The notes beneath the pieces were generated by a model. The model did no database searches, was not told the origin of the DNA, and was given only the letters and a program-made list of their open reading frames with translations. A stretch of DNA of 49,279 nt, taken from assembly GCF_020194175.1 (NCBI RefSeq), contig NZ_JADYVX010000049.1, positions 1-49,279 of the forward strand. The letters are read 5' to 3'. Of the stretch, positions 40,648-48,977 are shown one piece after another. How positions within the stretch are numbered: position 1 is the first letter of the stretch; each line of letters starts with the position of its first letter. This stretch comes from Bradyrhizobium sp. BRP22. Its GTDB lineage: Bacteria > Pseudomonadota > Alphaproteobacteria > Rhizobiales > Xanthobacteraceae. The translations under genes were made by a program, and so were the position numbers.

Positions 40648-41604
40648 CGCGATCGCCTCGCGCAGCACGTCTGCGCCCGCGCCCGGCCGCGTGCCATGCT
40701 CGGCGAGATGGCGGCGAAAGGCGCGCGCGCCCGACACGCCGAAGAATGCGCCGACGAAATGCCGCGTGATCGCATGCAGCCTTTTGCCGCGCGCGAGCTC
40801 CTCCTCGATATAGGGGATCATCGCTTCGAGCGCCTCCTGCATCGTCGTATACGGCGCCGCCTCGTCGAACAGATCGGGGTCGACCGACAGCAATCGCCAC
40901 GGCTCCTGATAGGCCGCGCGACCGAGCATCACACCATCGACATAGGCAAGGTGCCGCTTCGCCTCGTCGAGGCTCGCGATGCCGCCATTGATGATGATGG
41001 GAACATGGGGCATGGCGGCTTTCAGCCGATAGACGCGTTCATAGTCGAGCGGCGGGATGTCGCGGTTCTCCTTCGGCGACAGGCCGTTGAGCCAGGCCTT
41101 CCGGGCGTGCACGATCAGCACATCCGCACCCGCCTCGATGACGCCGCGCGCCAGCGTATCCAGCGCCAGTTCCGGATCCTGGTCGTCGATCCCGATGCGG
41201 CATTTCACCGTGACGGGAACCCTCACCGCGCGCTTCATCGCCGCGACGCCCTCGGCAACGAGCGCCGGCTCCGCCATCAGGCACGCGCCGAACCGGCCAT
41301 CCTTGACGCGATCGGATGGGCAGCCGACATTGAGGTTGATCTCGTCATAGCCGAAATCCTCGCCGATCCGGGCCGCAGCCGCGAGCTCGCGCGGATCGGA
41401 ACCGCCGAGCTGCAGCGCCACCAGATGCTCGCTCGCATCAAACCCAAGCAGCCGCGCGCGGTCGCCATGAACGACGGCGCCGGTGGTCAGCATCTCCGTA
41501 TAAAGCCGAGCCCGCCGCGAAAGCCGCCGATGGAAGACGCGGCAGTGGCGATCGGTCCAGTCCATCATCGGGGCCACGGAAAAGCGATAATCTTGAGATT
41601 TCAA
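40609..41604 (-). CDS. dusA: tRNA-dihydrouridine synthase DusA
   Basis: A 331-residue FMN enzyme reducing uridine 20/20a of tRNA. Motifs in order: FSVAPMMDWTDRHCRVFHR at residues 8-26, YTEMLTTGAVVHGD near 35, LQLGGSDPRELA near 64 and NVGCPSDRVKDGRFGACLM with the catalytic Cys near 94. They continue with KCRIGIDD near 134, VHARKAWLNGLSPKENR near 165 and INGGI near 205. It is intact. Its first codons lie inside the attachment site of the neighbouring island, so the 5' end was probably regenerated by the element. Confidence 0.95.
   Translation of the reverse strand: MKSQDYRFSVAPMMDWTDRHCRVFHRRLSRRARLYTEMLTTGAVVHGDRARLLGFDASEHLVALQLGGSDPRELAAAARIGEDFGYDEINLNVGCPSDRVKDGRFGACLMAEPALVAEGVAAMKRAVRVPVTVKCRIGIDDQDPELALDTLARGVIEAGADVLIVHARKAWLNGLSPKENRDIPPLDYERVYRLKAAMPHVPIIINGGIASLDEAKRHLAYVDGVMLGRAAYQEPWRLLSVDPDLFDEAAPYTTMQEALEAMIPYIEEELARGKRLHAITRHFVGAFFGVSGARAFRRHLAEHGTRPGAGADVLREAIALIGSRAAAPMAA
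41541..41577. other. Candidate attachment site (attL) in the dusA 5' end
   Basis: Elements with dusA-type integrases recombine in the conserved segment encoding APMMDWTDRHC, here at 41541-41577. The integrase gene starts 163 bases away on the upstream side of dusA, exactly the arrangement described for such islands. No second copy of the segment was seen to the right inside the window, so the other end must lie beyond 49279. The core limits are approximate. Confidence 0.55.
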
Positions 41605-41642
41605 TGATTTACCCTATGCTCTCAATAGGATGAAACACGAAC

Positions 41643-41737
41643 GTGTGCACTCCAAACTAGCCGAAATTGCACACGTTTGTACCCGTTTTGACCTCTCAGT
41701 GCACACGTAGCGCACACGAATTGGGGAGTGCACACGG
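41643..41737. repeat. Five TGCACACG-type repeats before the integrase
   Basis: Copies: GTGTGCAC at 41643-41650 (inverted), TGCACACG at 41668-41675, GTGCACACG at 41699-41707, CGCACACG at 41711-41718 and GTGCACACG at 41728-41736. The last overlaps the ribosome binding region. They suit arm-type integrase sites or an operator for the integrase promoter, and lie between the attachment core and the gene. Confidence 0.75.
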
Positions 41738-41739
41738 CC

Positions 41740-42876
41740 ATGGCCAGCTTCACTCAATTGCCATCCGGGAACTGGCGCGTCCAGGTCCGCCGGAAGAACC
41801 GCTACGTGGCAGAGACCTTCCGCCGCCGCAAGGACGGCGAGGAATGGGCGCTCGACATCGAGCGCAACATCGACCGCAGCGGATCACCCAAACCGCGAGC
41901 ATCACAAAAGGTCCGCACGTTCGGCGATCTCATCGATCTGCACGTCGAAGACATGCATGAAGTTGGTCGCCCCCCTCGCCGCTCCAAGGCGGCCGTCATG
42001 GAAGCGCTCAAGCTCTCCCTGGGGACTGTGAAAATTTCTCAACTCAATCGCGAGCGGTTGATCGAATTTGGGAGAAAGCGAGCGAAGGAAGGCGCTGGGC
42101 CGGCCACCCTTGCAATCGACCTGTCGTTCATCAGGACCATCGCAACCCATGCGGCCGCAGTTCACGGTATTGAAGTTTCGGCTGAGGAAGTTCGCTTAGC
42201 GCGTTTTGCATTGAAGCATTTGGGTCTGGTCGGCAAAGGCCAGGAACGAGATCGCCGACCAACCCAAGATGAGCTTGATGAGCTCATTGAATACTTCGAA
42301 AGCAGTCGTCGACAAATCATTCCGATGGGCCGCATCGTTCGCTACGCCGTTGCGACAACCATGCGGCAGGAGGAGATTTGCCGGCCCGACTGGCCGGACG
42401 TCGACATGAAGAAGCGGATCCTGGTGATCCGTGACCGCAAGGATCCGCGGGAGAAGGAGGGCAACGACCAAAAGGTCCCGCTTCTCAACCTGACCGGTTA
42501 CGATGCGTGGGAGATCCTACTTCAGCAGCGGATCATCACCAGAGGTCAGGGTCGCGTATTCCCATTCAACCATCGCTCAGTGAGCGCGGCGTTCACGCGA
42601 GCCTGCGACACGTTGAAGATCGAGGATCTGCACTTTCACGACCTTCGTCACGAAGGCACCAGCCGCCTCTTTGAGGCCGGACTCCCTATCGAGAAGGTCG
42701 CGCTGGTGACCGGCCACAAGGATTGGCGGGCACTGCAACGCTACACCAACTTGAAGCCCGAAGAGCTTCACAAGCTTCAAACTGTAGCGCAGCCATCCCT
42801 GGAACAATTCGTCCAAACGCTCGCGAATGGCGAACTTGCAAGGGTGGCTGTGGCGGGGAAAGCCGCAGAACCATAG
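41740..42876 (+). CDS. Tyrosine recombinase/integrase (dusA-associated)
   Basis: A 378-residue site-specific recombinase. An N-terminal arm-binding beta domain (ASFTQLPSGNWRVQVRRKNR) is followed by a SAM-like core-binding domain (residues 60-165). The catalytic domain has Arg209 (TTMRQEEIC), His300 and Arg303 (HDLRHEG), His326 (TGHKDW) and nucleophile Tyr335 (LQRYTNL), so all core residues except the less conserved Lys are identified. The ATG at 41740 has GGGGAG 11 bases upstream; a GTG at 41728 lies within that site. Base composition is lower in GC than dusA. It should excise or insert the island. Confidence 0.9.
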   Translation: MASFTQLPSGNWRVQVRRKNRYVAETFRRRKDGEEWALDIERNIDRSGSPKPRASQKVRTFGDLIDLHVEDMHEVGRPPRRSKAAVMEALKLSLGTVKISQLNRERLIEFGRKRAKEGAGPATLAIDLSFIRTIATHAAAVHGIEVSAEEVRLARFALKHLGLVGKGQERDRRPTQDELDELIEYFESSRRQIIPMGRIVRYAVATTMRQEEICRPDWPDVDMKKRILVIRDRKDPREKEGNDQKVPLLNLTGYDAWEILLQQRIITRGQGRVFPFNHRSVSAAFTRACDTLKIEDLHFHDLRHEGTSRLFEAGLPIEKVALVTGHKDWRALQRYTNLKPEELHKLQTVAQPSLEQFVQTLANGELARVAVAGKAAEP

Positions 42877-43247
42877 TGACGGTGTTACGAGCAGGCGCCT
42901 CGCAGATTGCTAGGAGCTGACTTGGGCACGCCACAGTAATTTCTCCTCCCAAGCAGCCCCGCTAGACGTGGGTTTATGGTGCGCTCGGAGGGCGTTCGCA
43001 TTTGCTGCGATTTCAATAGCTTATCCCAACGGCGTGGATCGAAAGGTTTCTATCAGCCCCAAAGGGCCTTTCAACACCAGTTGCCCCAATCGTAGATCAG
43101 TTCTCACGCGATCTCCCGTCGCATTCAATCAATTGTCGGACTGCCTCGGACTCATAATCTGTCGGCCGGCACCATGGTCCTAGTCGGAAACAGCGACCGC
43201 TCAGGCGCCTGCGGCCTTCGCCTGGCTTTTCCGTCCAAGCCATAGGA
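42877..43247. other. Intergenic stretch with no recognised gene
   Basis: 371 bases between the integrase and the DUF2235 gene, both of which point into it. I found no open frame with coding character, no tRNA and no clear terminator. Short matches such as CCCCAAAGGGCC near 43058 form weak local hairpins only. Confidence 0.5.
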
Positions 43248-44741
43248 CTACGGGCTCTGTTGCTCGGACATCGTCGATCGCGCCTCGGAGCCACTGTCCG
43301 GATAATATTCCCCGAGCTTCGAATGGCGCGCCAGATTCCTAGGTCGGTAGAGCGCCAGTTCGTAATAGTGCTGAACGCCGTCTTTGGCGGCGAGGCGCTC
43401 CAACACGCTGGGGTGCAGGATGGCTTCCGGCTGGACTTCGCGGAGCCCTTCGGCCCACTTGAAGCGCCCCCCGAGCCGGCCGGGCTCGCGCTCGTCGTGC
43501 TGCGGACCGAGCGAATCGGGATTGAGTTTGAGATATCGCTCGTCGACCTTGATGCCGAAGCCGTTCGCAGTCTGCCCATCGGGGAGATTTCTGGCTGCGC
43601 GAACCATCCAATCGAGCGCGATATCGGACAAGCGTGCCTCGTTTTCGGGATAGCTGCCGCCTACGTCGCTGTGGTTGCCCGCGAACCAGATCTGCTGTAG
43701 CCAATCCGGATACTCGTCCGGACGTTCGGGTCCCTTGTTGTGAGCGCCTCCCCACGGCACCCTGGCGAAATCGGCGCGGTTCTCGTCGATCGACATGGCG
43801 TGGCGCGCATACCAGACAGCGTTGTTCAGGTGCAGGTCGTAGAACTGCATCTTGGGCGCCGCGAGATGAAGCGTCTGAAGGAACGAATGGTCTTTCAGGC
43901 CGGTCGCGAACTTCACATGAGTCGCGACGTATCCGAACAGCGCGGCGAGAGCCGTGACGCCTATCGACCAGAAGAAAGTCGGCAGGAACGGAAACAGGAA
44001 GAACGACTGTGCGAAGCTGGCTGCGAGGATGAAGAGCGCGGCGGAAGCGACCAGCGCCCCAGAGAGAAGATAGCTTCCCAAAGCCGCGACGGTGTCGAAC
44101 ACGCCAATGAAGAACGGCACCGCGTTCGGGCCACCCATCTGGTCGCTGCCGTACCGTTGCCGGAAGCGCTCGGCTAGAGCGACTCGCTGAGCCAGATACG
44201 CCGCATCCTTTGGCGAGCTGACGTGCTGGTATACCGTTTTGACGGCTTCGCGAGCGATCCGGGTCGTCGTTCCCACATCGCGACGCAGTGGCGACCCATC
44301 AGGCATCCTGGTCGGCACGCCGCAGAGCCCAATCACCGCCGCAAGACACCTCACCGTGTAGGCGCCTCGACTGAAGCCAAACAGGAAGATCCGGTCTCCT
44401 GGCCTCCACATGCGGATGATGGCTGCGTAGCAGTCGACGATGTTCGTCGTGATCCCGAGCCCAGTCGCTTGGCTCGCGACATTGTGGAGCCAGCGATAAG
44501 CCCGCGTCGCGAAGATCGCTCCTCCGGGGGCCTGGGAGCCAAGCCCGGCATCGTAGAACGCCAACTGGTCCGTAGGGTCGATCTCAGTGTCGGGGCCGCA
44601 GCGGCTCGCGCGGTACAGCTTGTAGATGTTCGACCGATTTTCGTCCGGTCGCAGACCGCCGGCCTGCCCCGTACCATCGGAAAAAATCAAGATATTCCGC
44701 CCCCTTAGGGACGACTTGTTAACTGCTACCTCATCGCTCAT
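43248..44741 (-). CDS. Membrane-anchored DUF2235 alpha/beta hydrolase
   Basis: A 497-residue protein of the DUF2235 family (related to Tle1 phospholipase effectors of type VI secretion). It opens with ILIFSDGTGQ near residue 17. The nucleophile elbow is GFSRGAYTVRC near 123-133, an acidic residue follows in GVFDTVAALG near 214, and the catalytic His region is FAGNHSDVGGSY near 358-369. Two or three hydrophobic helices lie in the middle (about 222-272), between nucleophile and His, so it is probably inner-membrane bound. No VgrG, chaperone or immunity gene is adjacent. Divergent from a CBASS operon, it may be a second lipid-directed defence gene; that is inference. Confidence 0.85.
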   Translation of the reverse strand: MSDEVAVNKSSLRGRNILIFSDGTGQAGGLRPDENRSNIYKLYRASRCGPDTEIDPTDQLAFYDAGLGSQAPGGAIFATRAYRWLHNVASQATGLGITTNIVDCYAAIIRMWRPGDRIFLFGFSRGAYTVRCLAAVIGLCGVPTRMPDGSPLRRDVGTTTRIAREAVKTVYQHVSSPKDAAYLAQRVALAERFRQRYGSDQMGGPNAVPFFIGVFDTVAALGSYLLSGALVASAALFILAASFAQSFFLFPFLPTFFWSIGVTALAALFGYVATHVKFATGLKDHSFLQTLHLAAPKMQFYDLHLNNAVWYARHAMSIDENRADFARVPWGGAHNKGPERPDEYPDWLQQIWFAGNHSDVGGSYPENEARLSDIALDWMVRAARNLPDGQTANGFGIKVDERYLKLNPDSLGPQHDEREPGRLGGRFKWAEGLREVQPEAILHPSVLERLAAKDGVQHYYELALYRPRNLARHSKLGEYYPDSGSEARSTMSEQQSP

Positions 44742-44993
44742 GGCAAAATCGGCCTACTGCAGGTTGAAGTTGGCCATGAAGCGCGTGCGATTCTTCAGAT
44801 GCCAATATCTAGCGGCTCAAAAATTATGACTATCAACATCTTGAAGAATGGCGCACCCATCCCACGTGTTTGAGATATGTGCCCGAAATGCGGGCAGCGA
44901 TTTTGAGCTCGGGGGGCCTATGCGGTTCGCGAACGAAAGCTCGCGCGCGCCGGCGCGCCAATTCAGCGGTCCAAGGGACCGGTTGGAGGACGC

Positions 44994-46140
44994 ATGACCG
45001 CCGGTCGCGCTTTCCGCGTCCTGAGCCTGGACGGCGGCGGCATGCGCGGCACGTACACGGCGACCTATCTCGATCGCGTCGCGACAGCGTTCGCGCGGCG
45101 CAGGAAGCTCGATTCTCTCGATATAGGCAAGGGGTTCGACCTGATCGTCGGCACCAGCACCGGCGCGATCATCGGCTGCGCCCTCGCCGTCGGTAAGCCG
45201 CTTTCAGAAGTTGTCGCTCTTTATCGCAAGCACGGTCCGAAGATCTTCTCGAAAAAGCTTCCCTCAGGCCTGGTCGGCGTGGCTCCGGACCTCCTTCTGC
45301 GAAAAGGGGCTCTCGAGGCCGGCGAGTCCGAGCTGCTCGGCGCGCTCGTCGACACCATCGGCGAGGAGACCATGGCCGAGGTCTTCGAAAGGCGCGGCAT
45401 CGCGCTGGCGTTTTCCGCCGTGGAGATGAGCCAGCATCGGGCTTGGGTTTTCAAGACACCCCATTTCGCCGCCACCAACCATCGCGACGACAACTACCGC
45501 CTTGCCGACGTCTGCCTCGCGTCCTCGGCCGCACCTCTCTATCGCTCGCTGGCCGCGATCGATCAGCCGGACGGCGGCGACGGCAACCCGTTCAACGTGT
45601 TCGCCGACGGCGGACTATGGGCCAACAATCCCGTCCTCCTGGGCCTGATCGAAGCGCTTGACGTGGCCGAGGTCTGGTCGCGAGATCCAGATCTTCTCGC
45701 TCGGGACGTGCCCCGTGCCGCAGGGCGAGCAAATACCGAGAGGCGACCGGCACCGCGGCCTCCCGGAATGGAAGTTCGGCGGTAACGCCGCGAGCCTGTC
45801 CGTCGACGCGCAAGAGTTCGCCTTCGACCACATGGCGCGAAAACTGACCAAGCACGTCAACCGCAAGTGCAGCATCGTGCGCTTCCCGCACGACAAGGTG
45901 CCGGCGACGCTAGTGCCCTACCTCTCGCTCGACGACACGCGGGAGGAGGCGATGAACGCGCTGATCACCCAGGCGCGGACCGACGCCGATATGACAAACA
46001 GCAAGTGCGCCTACCGCGACACCGATCCGGAGGCCGAGCTGATCTGCTCGCTGTTTGAAAGCACCCCTGCCCTTGAAGAGCCGCCGGCCGCTCGGCGATC
46101 GAGGGACATCGATACCGCGGCCACCAGCCTATCGAGGTGA
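44994..46140 (+). pseudogene. capV: CBASS patatin-like phospholipase effector CapV, frameshifted
   Basis: The effector that, when bound by a cyclic dinucleotide, degrades membrane phospholipids and kills the infected cell. The first frame (44994-45785) holds the oxyanion loop LDGGGMRGTY (residues 11-20), the nucleophile GTSTG (Ser55) and the catalytic Asp205 in FADGGLWANNP. After EALDVAE the frame goes wrong and ends at 45785. The expected continuation SGREIQIFSLGTCPVPQG is in the next frame from 45673 to 46140. Dropping one G of the GG at 45671-45672 restores a 381-residue CapV of normal length. The cut product keeps the catalytic dyad but loses its C-terminal third. The end couples to the CD-NTase gene. 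Confidence 0.85.
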
Positions 46141-46142
46141 CC

Positions 46143-47198
46143 ATGTACAATTGTTCCGACGACGTTCTCGCATACCACGACGACGAGGTGACGCTCCCGG
46201 GCGCGGAGCGCACCGCGATGAGGAAGCGGCGCGACGCCAACCGTGAGCGTTTGACCAAAGGCCTGTCCGAGGCCAAGAAGCCTGCGCCGCTCCAGTTCAA
46301 GTCGCAGGGCAGCTACGCCATGAGGACGATGACGCAGCATCCCGACAACGACTACGATATCGACGACGGCGTCTATTTCGCCAAGGAGGATCTGGTGGCC
46401 GAGCGCGGCGCTGAGATGACCGCGCTTCAAGCGCGTCAAATGGTGCGCGACGCCGTCGACGACGGGAGCTTCAAGACGCCGCCGGAAGTACGCAACAACT
46501 GCGTGCGCGTCTACTATGAGGCGGGGTATCACGTCGACCTACCGGTGTACCGCAGGGTCACAACCAAGGACGTGTTCGGGAAGGAGTCCCACTACTATGA
46601 ACTCGCCAGCACCGACTGGAAGCGGTCGGATGCGCGAGATGTGACAGCGTGGTTCGAGAAGGAAAACGACACGCAGAGCCCGGACACCGAAAACGGGCGC
46701 CAGCTTCGTCGCGTCGTGCGCGAGATCAAGAAGTACGCCAGAAGCCGGTCGAGCTGGAAGGCCCTGATCCTGAGCGGCTTCGGCATCACCAAGCTCGTCA
46801 CCGAGTGCTTCCGCGGCAACGCCGACCGCGAGGACAAGGCGCTGCAGGACACCATGACGGCCATCCGCGATCGCCTAAAGTGGAATTTGGTGGTGCAGCA
46901 CCCCGTGACACCGGGCGACACCATCACCAAGGGCAACGATGATCCCAAGGCCAAATTTCTGCGCGAGAAGCTGGACGAAGCCTTGGCTAACCTCGCTCCG
47001 CTCTTCGACAGCGACTGCGACAGGAAGAAGGCGCTGAAGTGCTGGGACAAGGTATATGCCACCGAGTTCTTCAGCGACCGCCAAGAGCCGGTCAGCAAGG
47101 CCTCGAGCAGCGTGGCGGCCCCTGCGCTGGCGGGGTTGTTCTCCGGACGGGAGCCGGATGCGGCCGTCCGGAAGGATGGTGGCGGCCGGTATGCCTGA
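46143..47198 (+). CDS. cdnA: CBASS CD-NTase (cyclic dinucleotide synthase, DncV/CdnA-like)
   Basis: A 351-residue nucleotidyltransferase that makes the phage-induced second messenger. The Gly56-Ser57 motif (KSQGSYAMRT) and the metal-binding pair Asp72 and Asp74 in NDYDIDDGVYF are intact, a third acidic residue in HVDLPVYR is near 128, and a helical C-terminal domain follows. The YDIDDG context is that of clade A enzymes such as Vibrio DncV (3',3'-cGAMP), so cGAMP is the likely product, not proven. The ATG at 46143 has GAGG six bases before. It ends GGGRYA; the exposed C-terminus is what Cap2 conjugates to targets in this family. It overlaps cap2 by eight bases. Confidence 0.92.
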   Translation: MYNCSDDVLAYHDDEVTLPGAERTAMRKRRDANRERLTKGLSEAKKPAPLQFKSQGSYAMRTMTQHPDNDYDIDDGVYFAKEDLVAERGAEMTALQARQMVRDAVDDGSFKTPPEVRNNCVRVYYEAGYHVDLPVYRRVTTKDVFGKESHYYELASTDWKRSDARDVTAWFEKENDTQSPDTENGRQLRRVVREIKKYARSRSSWKALILSGFGITKLVTECFRGNADREDKALQDTMTAIRDRLKWNLVVQHPVTPGDTITKGNDDPKAKFLREKLDEALANLAPLFDSDCDRKKALKCWDKVYATEFFSDRQEPVSKASSSVAAPALAGLFSGREPDAAVRKDGGGRYA

Positions 47199-48977
47199 TC
47201 GCGTGTCGCGGCCCCCCTCCTTCGAGGATGCGCTCCTCATGGTCGAGGACCGTATCCGACGGAGGCTGGGCGGCTTCGACCGGCTCGATCGGCGGGCTCT
47301 CGGCAAGTACGCGGCCCGGCAGCCGGCGGCCGGATGGCGGCTGACGATACCGACGCCGGAAGGGGACCGGCGCCTCGACGTCGTCGTGCCCAAGCAGTTC
47401 CCCTTTGCCCTTCCGCGGGTCGCCTTCGTCGGCCCGTCGATGTTCCTGAAGTGGGCCCATTTCGAGAGGGACGGCGTTCTCTGTCTCGACGGCGAGGGAT
47501 TCGATGTCGATCGGCCCGGCGAGGTGGTGGCCGACCGCATCGCGTCCGCCTGCCGGCTCATCGGCGAGTGCGAGCGCGGCGAACGAGACGGCGACTTCGT
47601 CGACGAGTTTCTTTCCTACTGGGGCCAGGCTGCGAACGACGAAGGTGTTCCGATCTACAGCCTGTTGCCGCCGAACGGCCCGTCGAGGTTGGTCCGGGTC
47701 TGGCGCGGCAAGCGGTTCGTGCTGGTCGCGGACAGTGACGAGGCAATCGCAGCATGGTTGAAGAACCGCTTCGGCTCGGTCGACATCAAGACCCAGTCAG
47801 GAGCGCTCATCTGGCTCGATCGGCCGCCGCTGCCCGCCGCCTTCCCCAACAGCGGCGCGGCTGTTCGCCGACTCGCCGCGGAAGCCGGATTTACCGACGA
47901 GCAGCTCTGCGAACTTGTGATGCAGGACGCCAGCGGCGCCACCCTGCTGCTGGGGATCGACACGCCAGCCGGGCCCGCCCTCGCTTCCACCTGGGTCGCC
48001 CACCCCACCCGGCGCGGGCGGTCAATCCTCCGCGACGGCTTCAGGAAGAAATGGTGCCGGCGCAGATCGCCCTGGGTCGCTATTTCGGCGGCAGTCCGAT
48101 CAAGCGCGCGAGCGTCGATCGGGCCGATGCGTCCTGGATTCACGGACGAGGAGCGAACCCGAGATTCGATCGCGTCCGTTGCGCGAAGGTCGCGGTCATC
48201 GGGTGCGGCTCGGTCGGCGCCGCCATCGCCGTCCTACTCGCCCAGTCGGGTATCGGCCGTTTCGTGCTCATCGATCCGGAACGGCTCGCCTGGGCGAACG
48301 TCGGCCGGCACCCGCTGGGCGCTCCCTTCGTCGGAACGCACAAGTGCGTCGGGCTTGCCCGCAAGATCCGGAGCGACTTCCCTCACGTCGCCTCCGTAGA
48401 TGCGATCGCGCGCGACATCGAGAGCGTCATCATGGACGAGCTCGATGCCCTCGCCGATTGCGATGTCGTCGTCTCGGCGACCGGTTCGTGGGCCACCGAA
48501 GCGTTCCTCGACGTTTGGCACGTCGGCTCTGAGCTCGAGGGGCCGGTGGTCTACGGCTGGACCGAAGCCCATGCGACCGCCGGACACGCGGTCGCGATCG
48601 CCAAGAACGGCCGAAGGTTCCGGGAAGGCTTCGACGCCTGCGGAAAGCCCCATCTGCAGGTGACGGAGTGGTCCGGACCCACGACGCTGCGGGAGCCGGC
48701 GTGCGGCGCGGTCTTCCAGCCCTACGGAGCCGTCGAATTGACCTTCACTGTCGGCATGATTGCTGAGGTGGTTCTTCGCGCTCTCGATTGCCCGGTGACG
48801 GTATCGACACACGGTCTCTGGATCGGTCGGTCCGGACCGTTGAGAGCGGCAGGCGGCGACTGGGACCCACGTTGGCGATCCACCGTAGGCTTCCGCGACG
48901 AAGGAGGATTCGTGACACAACTTCCGTGGCCGGATGGCTCCCCCGCGGCCATGATCCCTGCCGAGGCGGCCGAATGA
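47191..48977 (+). pseudogene. cap2: CBASS E2-E1 conjugating enzyme Cap2, frameshifted
   Basis: Cap2 joins the CD-NTase C-terminus to cellular targets in a ubiquitin-like reaction, priming the synthase. The E2-like half is in the first frame: VVVPKQFPFALPRVAFVGP near residue 70 and the candidate catalytic Cys98 in HFERDGVLCLDG. The linker continues to RDGFRKK at 48051, where the frame breaks; it would end at 48399. The E1 half lies in another frame: MVPAQIALGRYFGG, the ATP loop VAVIGCGSVGAAIAVLLAQ, ERLAWANVGRHPLG and a Cys in GFDACGK. One extra A at the AAA of 48049-48051 would rejoin both into 595 residues, the normal length. As written the E1 is lost. Confidence 0.85.

Noticed and set aside
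41605..41737. CRISPR array or tRNA as integration target
   Set aside because: The repeats are 8-9 bases with irregular spacing, and no tRNA fold is present; dusA itself is the target.
43248..44741. DUF2235 gene as a T6SS Tle1 effector
   Set aside because: There is no VgrG, PAAR, adaptor or immunity gene nearby, and the protein has internal membrane helices, so secretion is not supported here.
45658..46140. Separate gene for the second part of CapV
   Set aside because: Its text continues the patatin family past the frame break, and no ribosome site precedes it; a single frameshifted gene explains both halves.
48040..48056. Programmed -1 frameshifting joining E2 and E1 of Cap2
   Set aside because: The zero-frame codons AAG AAA are preceded by G, so no X-XXY-YYZ slippery heptamer exists, and Cap2 is normally a continuous gene.
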